From contig CM045763.1 in NCBI GenBank assembly GCA_025200525.1, positions 89,819,470-89,883,469 on the forward strand: a DNA stretch of 64,000 nt, read 5' to 3'. A program made the position numbers and the translations under genes. Within the stretch, counting starts at the first letter, position 1. The number at the start of each line of letters is the position of its first letter. Below are positions 1-11,090 of the stretch, in pieces. Below the pieces are notes generated by a model. The model had not been told where the DNA came from. It ran no database searches and saw only the letters and a list, made by a program, of their open reading frames with translations. The DNA comes from Camellia lanceoleosa. Taxonomy: Eukaryota; Streptophyta; Magnoliopsida; Ericales; Theaceae.

Positions 1-520
1 GTTTCGTCTCTTTACCCTTTTATTGTTTTGTGTATTTCTATTGAAATTTAATTGTAATTATTAACATATGTTCTTGGTATATAATTTGTTTTCTTCATAA
101 ATCTATTTATTTAATTTCACAATTTAAACAACAATACTATCATCTTACTACCACTACCATTATAATATATATAATTTGAAAATAATAAATTTTAAATTTG
201 ATCTTATGGATGTAACTTATTTTTAGTTTAACACTTAAAAATTTATCAAATAGCTTTCTAACTTAAAAAATTTAGCATTCAATTTTTAATACTTAATTTT
301 TAGATTTGAGTTCTTAATTTTCAATTTTATCAAATAGAACCTAAAATGAACAATTAAAATTCATAATAAGTAGCCCAAATAGGGAGGAGGGAGAAAAACT
401 ATCAATTTCTTTTTCATCAAAATGGATGGCGGTACACAATTATTAAGTCAAAATCACTTATTGGTAATCAAGAGTTTAAAAATTAAAAATAAATAAATAA
501 AAAGTATTAGCCTCAAAAGT
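1..520. other. AT-rich intergenic sequence
   Basis: Very AT-rich DNA with many homopolymer runs and stops in all frames. I see no gene, RNA or convincing terminal repeat here. Confidence 0.6.
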
Positions 521-639
521 TAGACTCACTTTTTAAATCTAATGATGTGTCGTAAAAATGATCGATTGATAATTAAATATTTTCTAATTATCAATTAATT
601 ATTTTTTTGATATATCACTAAATTTAGAAAATGAGTCTA
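521..639. repeat. 119-bp foldback hairpin (MITE-like)
   Basis: Two arms of about 52 bases, beginning TAGACTCACTTTTTAAATCT and ending in the imperfect reverse complement of that sequence, are separated by a loop of roughly a dozen bases. The arms match along most of their length with scattered mismatches. This is the structure of a tiny non-autonomous inverted-repeat element or a hairpin RNA locus. I could not fix a target duplication. Confidence 0.6.
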
Positions 640-1629
640 AAAGGTAGACATGTATATCAAAATGAAAGAAAAAAACACGAGAGGAATGAAAGAAAACCAG
701 TAGTTCGGTATCAAAAGTTGATTTCATCATTTGCTACTATATTTTTTTTTTTTTCACTTGTAATTTTAAAAAATTATTACTGATTTATAAATATTTTTCC
801 CAATTATTACTGACTTATAATTTTACCTTTTTTCCCTTTTAAAGTATAAGTAAGGTGGGGCCTAAAAACCATGGTAGAAGGATTTTTCTATTCAAATATA
901 AATTTAAAAAATATTTATTACTAATTTTAATTGCAATTCATTGTGTACAACCCAATTTTCCTTTCAACTTTTACAACTAAAATTTAGAGAGTTATTTGAG
1001 TTTCCATTAAACTTTTACAACTAAAATTTATAAAGTTATTTCATGCATTTACAAGGCTATGAAATGACAAAAAAAAAAGTACCATAATGCAATCTAATAG
1101 ATTCGCGAAGACTATGTTATTAAAAATAATAATTAAAAAAAGTGAAAAATAGTAAAATCTATTTTAAATTTGTGAAAAACAGTTAGAGATGTGAAAAAAA
1201 ATAATAATAATAAAATTTGAAGGATAACTTGTGGGGGAAGCTATTAAGGCAAAATTATTATTTTGCTCTTTGAATTTAAATATTTAAAAAGTCAAAAAAT
1301 TAAAAGTCAAAAAGTCAAAGGTATAAACTAGTCATTTTGATTTTATTACATATCTTTTCGTAAAAAATTCAAAAATTATTCCAAATATACATCTTTTTTT
1401 CTTTATTTTTTTAACTAAAAAGTCAAAAAGTACACTTACATAGCACATCCCAAACAATTACTAAGTGCTTGTTTGGTATGTGCTAAAATAGCACATGCTA
1501 TTTTAGTACATTATCCTATTTAAGTTACAATCATCTTATTTGAATCACATCACATCTCTACCACATCACTTCAAATCTAACTTATATTTCACGTTTTTCG
1601 TAAAAAAATCAAAAAGTATACTAATCTAA
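640..1629. other. AT-rich intergenic sequence with short inverted repeats
   Basis: No gene seen. A perfect short palindrome built on CTAAAATAGCA lies near 1481-1508, next to copies of a TTTGG..GTGC motif that resemble decayed MITE ends. The rest is AT-rich spacer. Confidence 0.5.
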
Positions 1630-1873
1630 GGGTTGGTTTGGGAAGTGGGTTGATTTTTTGGCTTTTTAACTTTTTTTGCTATTTTAGACTGGGCTAAAAA
1701 GTTTAATTTGAAAAGAACTTTTTTGACTTTTTTTTGTGAAAGAAGAGTGTAATGATTATGAATTAGATGTGATGTTTTATTTTTTATGGCTAAAATAGCC
1801 TATTTTGTCTTTTGTGACTAAAATAGTCAAATTAGCCCTTCCCAAACGGACCCTAACACTTCCCAAACAACCC
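1630..1873. mobile_element. MITE of about 245 bp
   Basis: The left end reads AAGGGTTGGTTTGGGAAGTG and the right end is the near-exact reverse complement (ACACTTCCCAAACAACCCTT). The inverted similarity continues inward for tens of bases (TATTTTAG blocks on both arms). There is no coding capacity. The target duplication is unclear, so the superfamily is not assigned. Confidence 0.65.
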
Positions 1874-4800
1874 TTTATCTAACCGAACTAAATCGACTAT
1901 ATTTAGTCTATTTTTTTAATATGAATCAATCTGTGTGATTTTTAAAATTTATTTTTTCAATTTTAGGTTTGGTGCCGATTTAGGCACTTTCTGTACCAAA
2001 TTAAACCAAAATTGGCCGAAAGTTTTTCATATTAAAGATAATATATATTAAATGCATAATGAAATTGGTTGAGTACAAAGTTCAATTGATTCACTTAATT
2101 ATTTGATTTTTTTTTAAATATTTCAGATTTAATAATAGACATTGGCAATGTGATAAATTGTTAGTTTGCCATTCATATATGCTTGAGTCAAGTTTTGCTA
2201 CTACTATACTCATATAGTTTTAGCAGATATTTATGTTGTTTTCAATTTTTTATTTTAACACTACTTTATAGACTTGTGAGTGTGCTTTATGGGATAATGG
2301 TTTTAAATTTTGGTTTTACTTTGATGTCAAGACTTTGACTTTCAGATTTTATATTTTTTTCTAATTTTATTTCAATAAAAGTTCAAAGATTTGTCAAGAC
2401 TTTAGTATTTATTATTTTTTTTTGTTTATATTTTTGTAAATGATTAGATTGGATATTGAAGTAATGTACAAATGGCTAATTCAATAATTTTATATAAATT
2501 ATTTACTATATTACATATTTAAGAAGTACCTCAAATTAGAAAGGTCCTAAACCGATTAAACCGTACCGAGTCGAACCGTTTGAATTGGTATGGTTTAGAC
2601 AAAATTTCAGTTTGTATTGGTTCTCAATATAATGGAACCGACATTATCGATTTGGTGTAAAATATCACCTAAACACTGATCGTCCCGAACCCATTATACA
2701 CCTAAAAACAACAATCACCTAAAAAAATTAAAAAGTCACCACCAAAAAGTCAACTATTCTCTCTACTTTTATACACGTCTTTTTGTAAAAAGTTAAAAAA
2801 TCAATTAAAATAATTAATTCCCAAAACAACCTAAATACTTTAAAAAATGTGTGTTGCTATTAACATTCCGTTAATTATTTTGGACCTTCTATTTCTTTAG
2901 AACCCCACCTATAAATTGTAAAACCCTTAAAATTTCTTTTCTCCCACCAAATAATACCCAAATTATCATTGTAAAAACATTCTACACATTAAAATTCAAA
3001 CCCCCACACCCCAAAAAGCCTCTCGCCCAAAACTCTAACAAAACCCACGACGATAAAACCTCCGAAAACTAGTGAAAAAAATTTGTGGTGATTAAAAAAA
3101 ATTTTCTCTACTTTATTACAACGTTTGTCAATCTGTTTGATTTTTTTTTTTCTATTATCTCTTTTCACACACACAACACAACATAATCCACTTTCATGCT
3201 TCTCTAGTTGATTTTCTGTCATTCATTCATGGTTTCACTATACTTGTATGCTCTCTGTGTAAGCAAAACTAGGTAGGATTTCACCCTCCGGTTGGTCGGC
3301 CGATCAACCACCCAAGAGTGGTTCAACCTCCTTTGTTTGTCTAATTTTGCTTCTACTTCGATTATCTATTTCAAACAAATAAGTAATGTTCGATTATCTG
3401 TTCCTGAACAAATAAACAATGTTTAGGCTTGTGTTCCCGAATTTCGATCATATATTTAGGAATTTAGTCACGAAAAAATGACGAACAATTTTTATTATTT
3501 TTTCATTTTTTTTCAAGAAACTTTCCTTTACAAGGCCAATCTCCTCTGAGCTAAAAATACCATCAAAGTTATGAACCTCTTTTAAAATTTTATTATTATA
3601 CTCCTCTCGTCTCATGGAGTTATGGTTGCTGGAAAACCTTCCACTCATTGTCATTGTCGGAGAAGTGTATGTAATTAAATTGTTACCACAGTTGCCGCCA
3701 GAATATTACTGCCAAAGGATTTTCAAGATTTTGAGGCTGGGTAGGTTTTGAAGGTGTGATTTAGAAAAGATAGATAAGTAGGAATAGAGATGAGTGCTCT
3801 CATAAATCATAACTCATAATATAGTGAATGTGTGGATTTAATTATGAAATGTGATGTCCCAAAATCATTAATTTTATTTGAGATTATTATTATAATAAAA
3901 AAAAATTAAAAATAAAAAATAATTAAAATAATTAATGAAGTGTTAATAATCACACTTGTCAAAAACATATTGTGGCTTTTCTCCATGTTGACCTTTTAAA
4001 AAAGTAAAGTTTCTTCTACAAACATATTCCAAACCCGTGAAAGACCTTTCCCAACATTTAGAACATGTATTATCATGTTCATGGGTATGGCCTTTTCCTC
4101 TTTTTTTCATTTTTTGCGTGTAGGTCTCTTTCAAAATGGACCTTCTGAAAATGACAAATACTAAAAAAATATGTGAAAATGTTAAAAAAATATTAATTTT
4201 AATAAAATGTGTATTGAATTTAATTAAAAGTGTCTAGTGTTTTTTAAATTTATATATTTTTTTTAATACTAGCAAGACCCTTTGAAAATATATATAATTT
4301 TATTTTTATTCAAATTTGAGGGTCTTTCTCAGAATGGGACATAAAGTTTCTTATACAAATATAGAAAACATGTTTTTTTTCATTTTCTTCATGGTTCAAA
4401 ACAATAGAAAACATATTCTATATGATTTATGTTCTTGTTTGTTATCGAAAACAAATGAAAACATCTCTGTTTCCCTTTTAACTTTGAAAACATATAAATT
4501 TAAAAAAATAAAAAAAAAGACAAAAATATACGTCAAACATGTTCTTGCTTTGTGTTTTTAAAATATTTAAAAGCAAAATAGAAAAAACATGAAACAAAAC
4601 ATGTACGAATTTTATATTTGGCTAAAGAAAATGAATGAATGTTCAAAATGTAATAGTAACATTATTCCATGGGTATTTCCTTAATTTATATTTAGTTATG
4701 AGATTACTGAATTAATTTTAGTATTTTTGTAGTAATATTCAACAATTAAAAAGTGAAGTTTTATGAGGTTTCCAGAGGGTATACAGAAGCCACGTTACTT

Positions 4801-5095
4801 GGGCCGCTGTAATTGCATGCACGTGATTCAAATTAGAGGTAGAAAATGGGCTGTGGCTTCCGGCAACTCAAAACGAAAATGGGTTATGCAGTTAAAATAG
4901 TTTTACTAAATATGTTTATTTAATAAATTAGAAATTAAGGCATTTGGTTTGGTGACTCGAGTTCAACACCTCTTGAGAGGGAGGATGATACATTTTATAG
5001 TGGTGGTTTATTTCTCTTCTATTTTAAAGTTGTGATTATTGGGTTTGGGCTTATAGTGTGGCAGTTTGTTACTCCCCTATTAGGGGGGTTGTATG
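1874..5095. other. Intergenic sequence, no supported gene
   Basis: AT-rich DNA with only short, low-complexity open frames (for example 2989-3222, 3448-3654, 3943-4134 and 4316-4561) that have no recognisable domain. Segments at about 1880-2030 and 2545-2690 are rich in ACCGA/TCGGT words in opposite orientation and may be the two ends of a decayed DNA element. A short imperfect duplication (GTTCGATTATCT) sits near 3355-3420. Confidence 0.5.
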
Positions 5096-5643
5096 TAAGG
5101 GTGGACAAACATCAAGCCAGGCTAAGCCAGCATTACATAAAAAAAGATTTTGTGTTTGTTCAAGCCCAGCCCTATACTAACATTATGCCTCTATATCTAT
5201 CCAAATACAGTCTAAAAAATAATTATAAATCTTAAGTCCATCTATTCGGCTATTTGTTGAAACAAAATTAAAATATTCTATAATTAAATTCAATCATACA
5301 TTATATTTTTTAAATAAATATATTGAAAACATTATAAATTGAAAGATTTTGTATACAAATTGAAGAATTTCTTAAATAAATTCAATCACATACCACTACA
5401 AATGTGAGTTTCAATAAAATTAATAAAAATAAAATTTAGATCTCAAGAAAAATATTTATTTTAATGTATTATAAATAATTAATTAGCGGGCTAGGTCAGG
5501 TTCCCAAGTCCAGCTTATTAATATTTCGGATTGAAAATGTTAGCCCAGCCTGACCTTGTGAGCTAAAGCAACCTTCTCAAGTCTTAAAAAAATAAGGCTG
5601 GCCCGGCCGGCTGGACGGGCCAACGGGCCGATATTCACCCCTA
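5096..5643. mobile_element. hAT-type MITE with perfect 8-bp target duplication
   Basis: The element is flanked by identical 8-mers GTTGTATG at 5088-5095 and 5644-5651, the target-site length typical of hAT transposons. Its ends are TAAGGGTGGACAAA on the left and the reverse complement of TAGGGGTGAATATC on the right, so the TIR is TARGGGTG. The interior has GGCCCGGCC-type words near the right end and no transposase, so it is non-autonomous. Confidence 0.8.
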
Positions 5644-5686
5644 GTTGTATGTAGTGGTCGTTGAACTTGGTTTGTTAGTTATGTTA

Positions 5687-6235
5687 GACCATCTCCAACG
5701 GTTCATCAGAGTTGATATCAAATTTAAATTTTGATGAAAAAGCCACTATTCACTGCTCCAACGGTTCATCAGAGTTGATATCAGATTGAGAATTCATCAA
5801 ACAATTCATCAAATCGACGACAAGATACTGATTTCACCAAATCACTGTTCCTGACCGTTGGGGGAGACCAACCGGTCGACCAGCCAGTTGACCAACCGGT
5901 CGACCACCAAAAGGTTCAAACAGTTCTAAAAAAGGTTCAGACAGTTTAAAAAAAAAAAAAAAAAAACTCACACCGGTCGACCAGCCGGTCGACCGGCCGG
6001 TCGACCAACCGGTTGTCCCGGAAAAAGGTTCAGGCAGTTCAGAAAAAGGTTCAAACAATTTGAAAAAAAAAAATTTTCCTTCTAACCGGTCGACCAGCCG
6101 GTTGACCATCCGGTTGTCCCGAAGCATATTTCATGAATTTGGTGCACCGTTGGAGTGAGTAGTATCAAATTTGGTGAAATTGGTCATTTTTTACTCAGAT
6201 TTGGTAAAAAATTTGAGTCACCGTTGGAGATGCTC
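5687..6235. mobile_element. PIF/Harbinger-like MITE carrying SalI-palindrome repeats
   Basis: TIRs GACCATCTCCAACGGT and (right end, reverse complement) GAGCATCTCCAACGGT are flanked by TTA at 5684-5686 and 6236-6238, the target site typical of PIF/Harbinger or Tourist elements. The interior holds three imperfect copies of a unit of about 100 bp with a cluster of the palindrome ACCGGTCGACC, a stretch of AAAAGGTTCA words and an A-tract. Open frames across it only reflect these repeats. Confidence 0.8.
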
Positions 6236-6238
6236 TTA

Positions 6239-7141
6239 GGTTTTGTTGACTTTCTAACTATTGTGGGTTAGTGGACTATTTGATGATGTAAATATTTCTC
6301 ATATTTGTAATTATTCTCTTATCAATTGACCAAAAAAAAAAAAAATGGTTTAAACTGGCTGGATTCAATTGGGCGTGAGTTAGACAAATAAATCCGACTA
6401 ATTTGTTTATTTTATTTAAATAGATGGTGGTGGTGATAGTAGTAACGGTAGAGGTAGTATTAGTTTTGATGTTGATAGTGGTGGAGATGGTGATTAAGGA
6501 TGTGATATTTGTTTAGTACTCATGTTCAATCTATTTAAATTTAATTTTAATTGAATTTGTAAGATACAATTTATTTAAGTCTGTTTATGAATTAGAATAA
6601 ATTTAATCGAGTTTTAAATAGGCATAATTGGATGAATTCACAAGTTTGAGTTGAATTTACTATCTCCAATTCAAACCCATTAAAAGATAATGTCACATGT
6701 AGCCACGACTTGGCAAAGCAAGTTGGGTTAAGAGCTACATATCTTACAATGGATGGATTTAAACTCAACTGTAAAAACCAGCAGATTTGTTGAGGGTACC
6801 GTGAGGGTGAATTTGAATGGTAACGTGCTTTAGATCTATTCAATAGGTTTGAAATTCAAGTCATCATGTCCTATTTTGCCGGACATGTAAGGCTAACAGA
6901 TGATTCCATGTATCTCGAGTTTACACTTATAGGTTGAGTCCAACTTAATATTCAAAAGGTTTGAAATTCAAGTTATCATGTCCTATTTTGCCGGACATGT
7001 AAACTGATGATTACATATATCTCGAGTTTACATTCATAGGTTGAGTCCAAAGAGTCTTGCCTAAGATTAATTCTCGATTAAAAAAAAGTGTTGATGGTTC
7101 ATAACCAATGCAAGCTAATTAACACTAGTTGATTGTTTTTA
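6239..7141. other. Intergenic sequence
   Basis: No supported gene. It contains GGTGGTGGTGATAG-type low-complexity sequence near 6424-6490 and a direct duplication listed separately. Confidence 0.5.
6845..7052. repeat. Tandem duplication of a unit of about 110 bp
   Basis: The block starting AGGTTTGAAATTCAAG at 6845 is repeated directly from 6957, ending in TTGAGTCCAA both times. The copies differ by a few substitutions and one deletion of about 16 bases. Each copy contains CCTATTTTGCCGGACATGTA. No coding role is visible. Confidence 0.85.
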
Positions 7142-8483
7142 GAGCAAATTATATTGATAGTTCTTATATTTTGATCTTTGTAATTTCAATTGATTCGATT
7201 TTGACATTGAATTTATGATTCTATTTCAATTTAGTCCAATTACTTACAATTGTTAGCATGTTTTAATAAAAAAATATATATATAAGTAACATATGTTATT
7301 TTTTTATGGCAAAATTATAAACTTGCTCAATTTGGTGAGTTAATCTCTAAAAAATCTAAAATCCCCGAGATGTTGATTCGTAATTATTTTTCAATTTTAA
7401 ATAGTGAATACTAATCTCAATCAAACAATTAAGAACCAATCAACACAATGATTTAACGTGAAAAAATCATAATTAAAGCGCCTCCAATTGTGATAAAAAA
7501 ATTACGGACTAAAATCACAAAACAATCCACTACAAAGACAAAAACAAGAAATACACAAGAGTACTTTTAATTACTTAGCGAATCCATACCCGAATTGAAT
7601 CAATCTCAATGTCCCTCTTCCAACACCGTATTCACCACGAAACTGCTTTGCCCAACGTTGAATTTACAACGATGATGTCGAATCAACGACGATGAGCCAC
7701 TCTGGAATCTACCAAAACTTCAAGCTCAAGTTTCTTAGAATCCACTGAAGAACACATCTGTCTTTGTCAATAAAAGATGAAGACAAACCTCTTGATGATG
7801 TCAATATAAAACTCATAGATCCACCGATCACTCTCAAATCATCGAGGAAACGCTTATAAAAATAGCCACCAATATAGAAAATTTGGGTAGCTTTGCTCTC
7901 CTAAAATTTGGATGGCTTAAACCCTCAAAACAAAAAACAGCGCACTTTATAGTAAACAGGATCACGAAGACCACTTGAGTGCACACTTCACCACTCAAGG
8001 AATGTGAGTAAAGGCATTGCAAAATATATAGGTCGATCGCACAGGTGTACATTTCATTGCTTGAACGGTGAAACATCTTTCCTAGAAGTTCAGTTTGCAG
8101 GCAAAGATACTGAATACTCCTATTTACCGCTTGAGGGTACAAATGAACGCTCAAGCGAGATAATAAATATGAAAGCCTCAAGAACACAAACTCTTCTGCA
8201 TAGACATAATTCGGATTATATTCGCATCTAAATATTCACATCCTCATTGAAACAAAAGAGCGAATAAAATTACAACTGAAATAAATTTTGTCAAACGGGG
8301 GTTGCTAATTACAGAAATCTAACATCTCAACCAAAATTTTTTGTAAAAACAATAAAGGTTTTATCAATTTGACCAAATTGACATAAAATCTAAAATATTA
8401 AAGATCAAAATTGAATCAATTGAAAGTGTAGATGCCAAAATGACACAAGAGACAAAATATAAGAATTACCAGTATAATTTGTC
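7142..8483. mobile_element. MITE family M1, copy 1 (interrupted by a solo LTR)
   Basis: The two halves, 7142-7347 and 8325-8483, match the two halves of the intact copy at 32058-32426 (same order, same long TIR with AAATTAT..GA and TTATATTTTG blocks). A 977-bp solo LTR separates them. The left end follows TTA; the right flank is TGA, so the presumed TTA target site has one change. Confidence 0.7.
7348..8324 (-). mobile_element. Solo LTR of copia family X (copy X', minus strand)
   Basis: On the minus strand the segment begins TGTTAGATTTCTG. It is colinear with the segment split between 14599-14839 and 26505-26982 on the plus strand, including TTTAGATGCGAAT, GTGGATTC and CACGTTAAA blocks typical of copia LTR R-U5 regions. 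TCTC flanks both sides, consistent with a 4- to 5-bp target duplication in MITE M1. No internal retrotransposon domains are present, hence a solo LTR. A 117-codon minus-strand open frame (7834-8187) lies wholly inside and has no recognisable domain; I do not call it a gene. Confidence 0.65.
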
Positions 8484-8563
8484 TGATTTTTTTATATAAA
8501 TACACAAAATATAATAAAGATATAATAAGTGAAGTCATTCTGTACCCAAAACCTTAAGTGAGC

Positions 8564-9692
8564 TGTTGGAATTTATAGTTTTTATAGGCTTATTTTAGGC
8601 CAATTTTGAGTCCAAATTTAAGTGGGTCCCACACGTCTTTTGGGATGGGTCCAAAGAGGTGACTAGTTCCTTATCGCATGGCAACTCACATAGTGAAGAC
8701 GGCTGTCAAAACCATTTATGAGTGAATGGAAAGTTGGCGTCGTTTTCGGGTTCATGGAATAGACAATTAAAGTGTAAAATGTGGGTTTCCTTGAAATGAT
8801 AGTCCCACATTGAAAACTTAAGAGAACTTTTGTGTGCATATAAGTTCTAGAAGGTAACACTTTAGTTGGGCCCCAAGGCCACCCCAAGTTTGTAGAAGGG
8901 AGGAGTTATGAACAAAGTGGCCTTTGGTTCAAACCACAACACGCGCGCATCGCCGTCCATCTGTCCGACCGAGCGCAGTTGTGGGTCGAGTCAGTCCTAA
9001 TATTAATTTTTTTGACAATAAATTATTTGAATTTTTCTCAAAATTCTTGCAAGAAAAATATATTTTTTTGAATGAAATTAATTCAAATTTCTTCGCCAAA
9101 ATTTGAATTCAATTTTATGCCTCCTCCTGTCCGAAATTCCCTTCCAGTCTCCAATAGATTCAAACTGTCTAACAGGTTTAAAACTGCCCAGCAGTTATCT
9201 ATTCAATCAGATTTGAAACTGCCTAGCAGTTATCTGTTCAAAATTTTTTTGCACCTGTTCAATTTGAAATTGCATTTGTTCAGATTGAATCTCATACATA
9301 TTCGGCCCTATAAATGTAGACATGTTTCCAGCAATTGTTGAATCCGAAAAATTCATTTGTTGCTTTCCAGATTTTGCTCTCTTACATTGTTGTTCGTCAT
9401 ACTAGATTTTTAGGAAAAATTCTAAGAGTATATAACACAGGTTTTGGTTCGTCGTACAGATTGTTTGTAGTGCTACTACAATCTGTGTAGATTATTGTAT
9501 CCTGGGAGATAGATGTCATTCATCCGTAAGCACCGAAGTGGGGACGAATCTTTCTTAAGGACAGAGTGTCACACACTCGACTTGATTTAATTTTGTACTA
9601 TTCGGTTCAGTAAATAAATTCTATAAGTAATTTATTTTATTTGTTTGATTTGGTTTCAACTTATTTATTTTACACAAAAGATTGTTCCAACA
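8564..9692 (+). repeat. 5' LTR of copia A
   Basis: TG...CA LTR. It aligns throughout with the 3' LTR at 27174-28318, including the shared blocks GTGGGTCCCACA, CCCTATAAATG (a TATA-type promoter motif near 9304-9316) and AGATAGATGTCATTCATCC. It drives plus-strand transcription in the family. Short open frames inside (8924-9341) are not genes. Confidence 0.9.
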
Positions 9693-10181
9693 ATCATAAG
9701 ACAAACTCGAATTATTCTATTTATATAGAATTTTTCATTTGTTTCATTTTCTTCCTTTCTTCTTCTTACAGAAATTATTTTCTGTGATTTTACAAAGTAA
9801 TATTCTAGTTGAAAAATCCAAATAGTAGTAATATACTGTTTATTTTCTTTGACAACTAGTAGTAATATACTAATAGTCATTAACAATTGCAGAATATTCA
9901 TTTGTGAAGTTAGTCGGAAATTAATTTTAATTTTCAAAAATAATGTTTGAATTTTCATTAATTAAAATTTTGTTTCAATATTTTAATTTTTGAAGTGTTA
10001 CAGAAATATTTTTCTGTGTGGAATTAATTTGTTTAAATAAAATTTATTTTCAAATTAATTGCAAATAAAAGTTACAATTTTTGTTTCTTTTATTTTTGCA
10101 GAATTAAATTATGTATTTATGGTTTAATTTTCTATGTAGTATAAAATTTTAATTATAATTTTGTTTTATAAATTCTAATTT

Positions 10182-11090
10182 ATGGCTACTGAAACTAATG
10201 CTCAAACCAGTACTGGTATGGTGACTGCCATTGCTCCAACCCCTTCTCCTATTGGGATTGTGCCAGTCAATCACGGTGAGAAGCCAAAGATGTTCTTAGG
10301 AACTGATTTTAAAAAATGACAACAAAAAATATTGTTCTATCTTACTACTCTCAACCTGGCGCGTTTTCTCCGTGAGAATGCTCCTCCTCTGAAAAAGGAT
10401 AAAAGCGACTAGCAAGTGGTTGTTGTGGTCGATGCTTGGAAACATGTTGATTTCCTTTGTCGGAACTACATCTTGAACGGACTTGACAACACATTATACA
10501 ACGTTTACAGTCCTATCAGGATGGCAAAGGAACTTTTAGAAGTCTTTGGAGAAAAAGTACAAAATAAAGATGCTGGGTCGAAGAAATTCATAGTAGGCAA
10601 ATTTCTAGACTTTGTAATGGTTGATTCTAAGACTATGATCAACCAAGTTCAAGATCTCCAACTCATTCTACATGATATTCATGTAGAAGGCATGTCTCTC
10701 AGTGAATCCTTCTAAGTTGTTACCTTAATTGGAAAATTACTACAAGGTTGAAAGGAATTCAAGAACTACCTCAAACATAAGCTCAAAAAAATGACTTTAG
10801 AAGAATTGATAGTGCGTTTGAGGATTGAAGAGGACAACCGCAATTATGAGAAGCGGGCTAGGAAGTATCTAATGGAGTCTAAGGCAAATGTGGTGGAACA
10901 TGCTCCAAAAGCAAAGAAACAGAAGTATTCGGGAGAAAGTTTCGCACAAGGCTCTAAATGATGGAAAACTAAGAAGTACAAGTTTAATGGAAAATATTAC
11001 ATTTGTGACAAAGAGGGACATCAGGCCAAAAATTGTCGTAGCAAGCGCAAAGACAAAGGAAAATTAAGCAAAAAGCCTGTTCAAGCCAAT
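10182..11090 (+). pseudogene. Copia A gag remnant
   Basis: Gag packages the retrotransposon RNA into virus-like particles. The frame starts at ATG 10182 about 490 bases after the 5' LTR, with an N-terminus rich in Thr, Pro and Ala followed by GEKPKMF, a hallmark of plant copia Gag. In-frame stops occur at about 10317, 10413, 10714 and 10751; several sit where the family has Trp and fit G-to-A changes. The 99-codon open piece 10416-10715 is the central Gag domain. A zinc knuckle at about 10997-11040 retains C..GH....C, but its first Cys is replaced by Tyr. It cannot make a full Gag. Confidence 0.85.

Noticed and set aside
4930..4990. B-box-like GAGTTCAACACC suggesting a SINE
   Set aside because: No matching A-box upstream and no end structure.
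7834..8187. 117-codon minus-strand frame as a host gene
   Set aside because: It is contained in solo LTR X', shows no domain and is not preserved in the other X copy.
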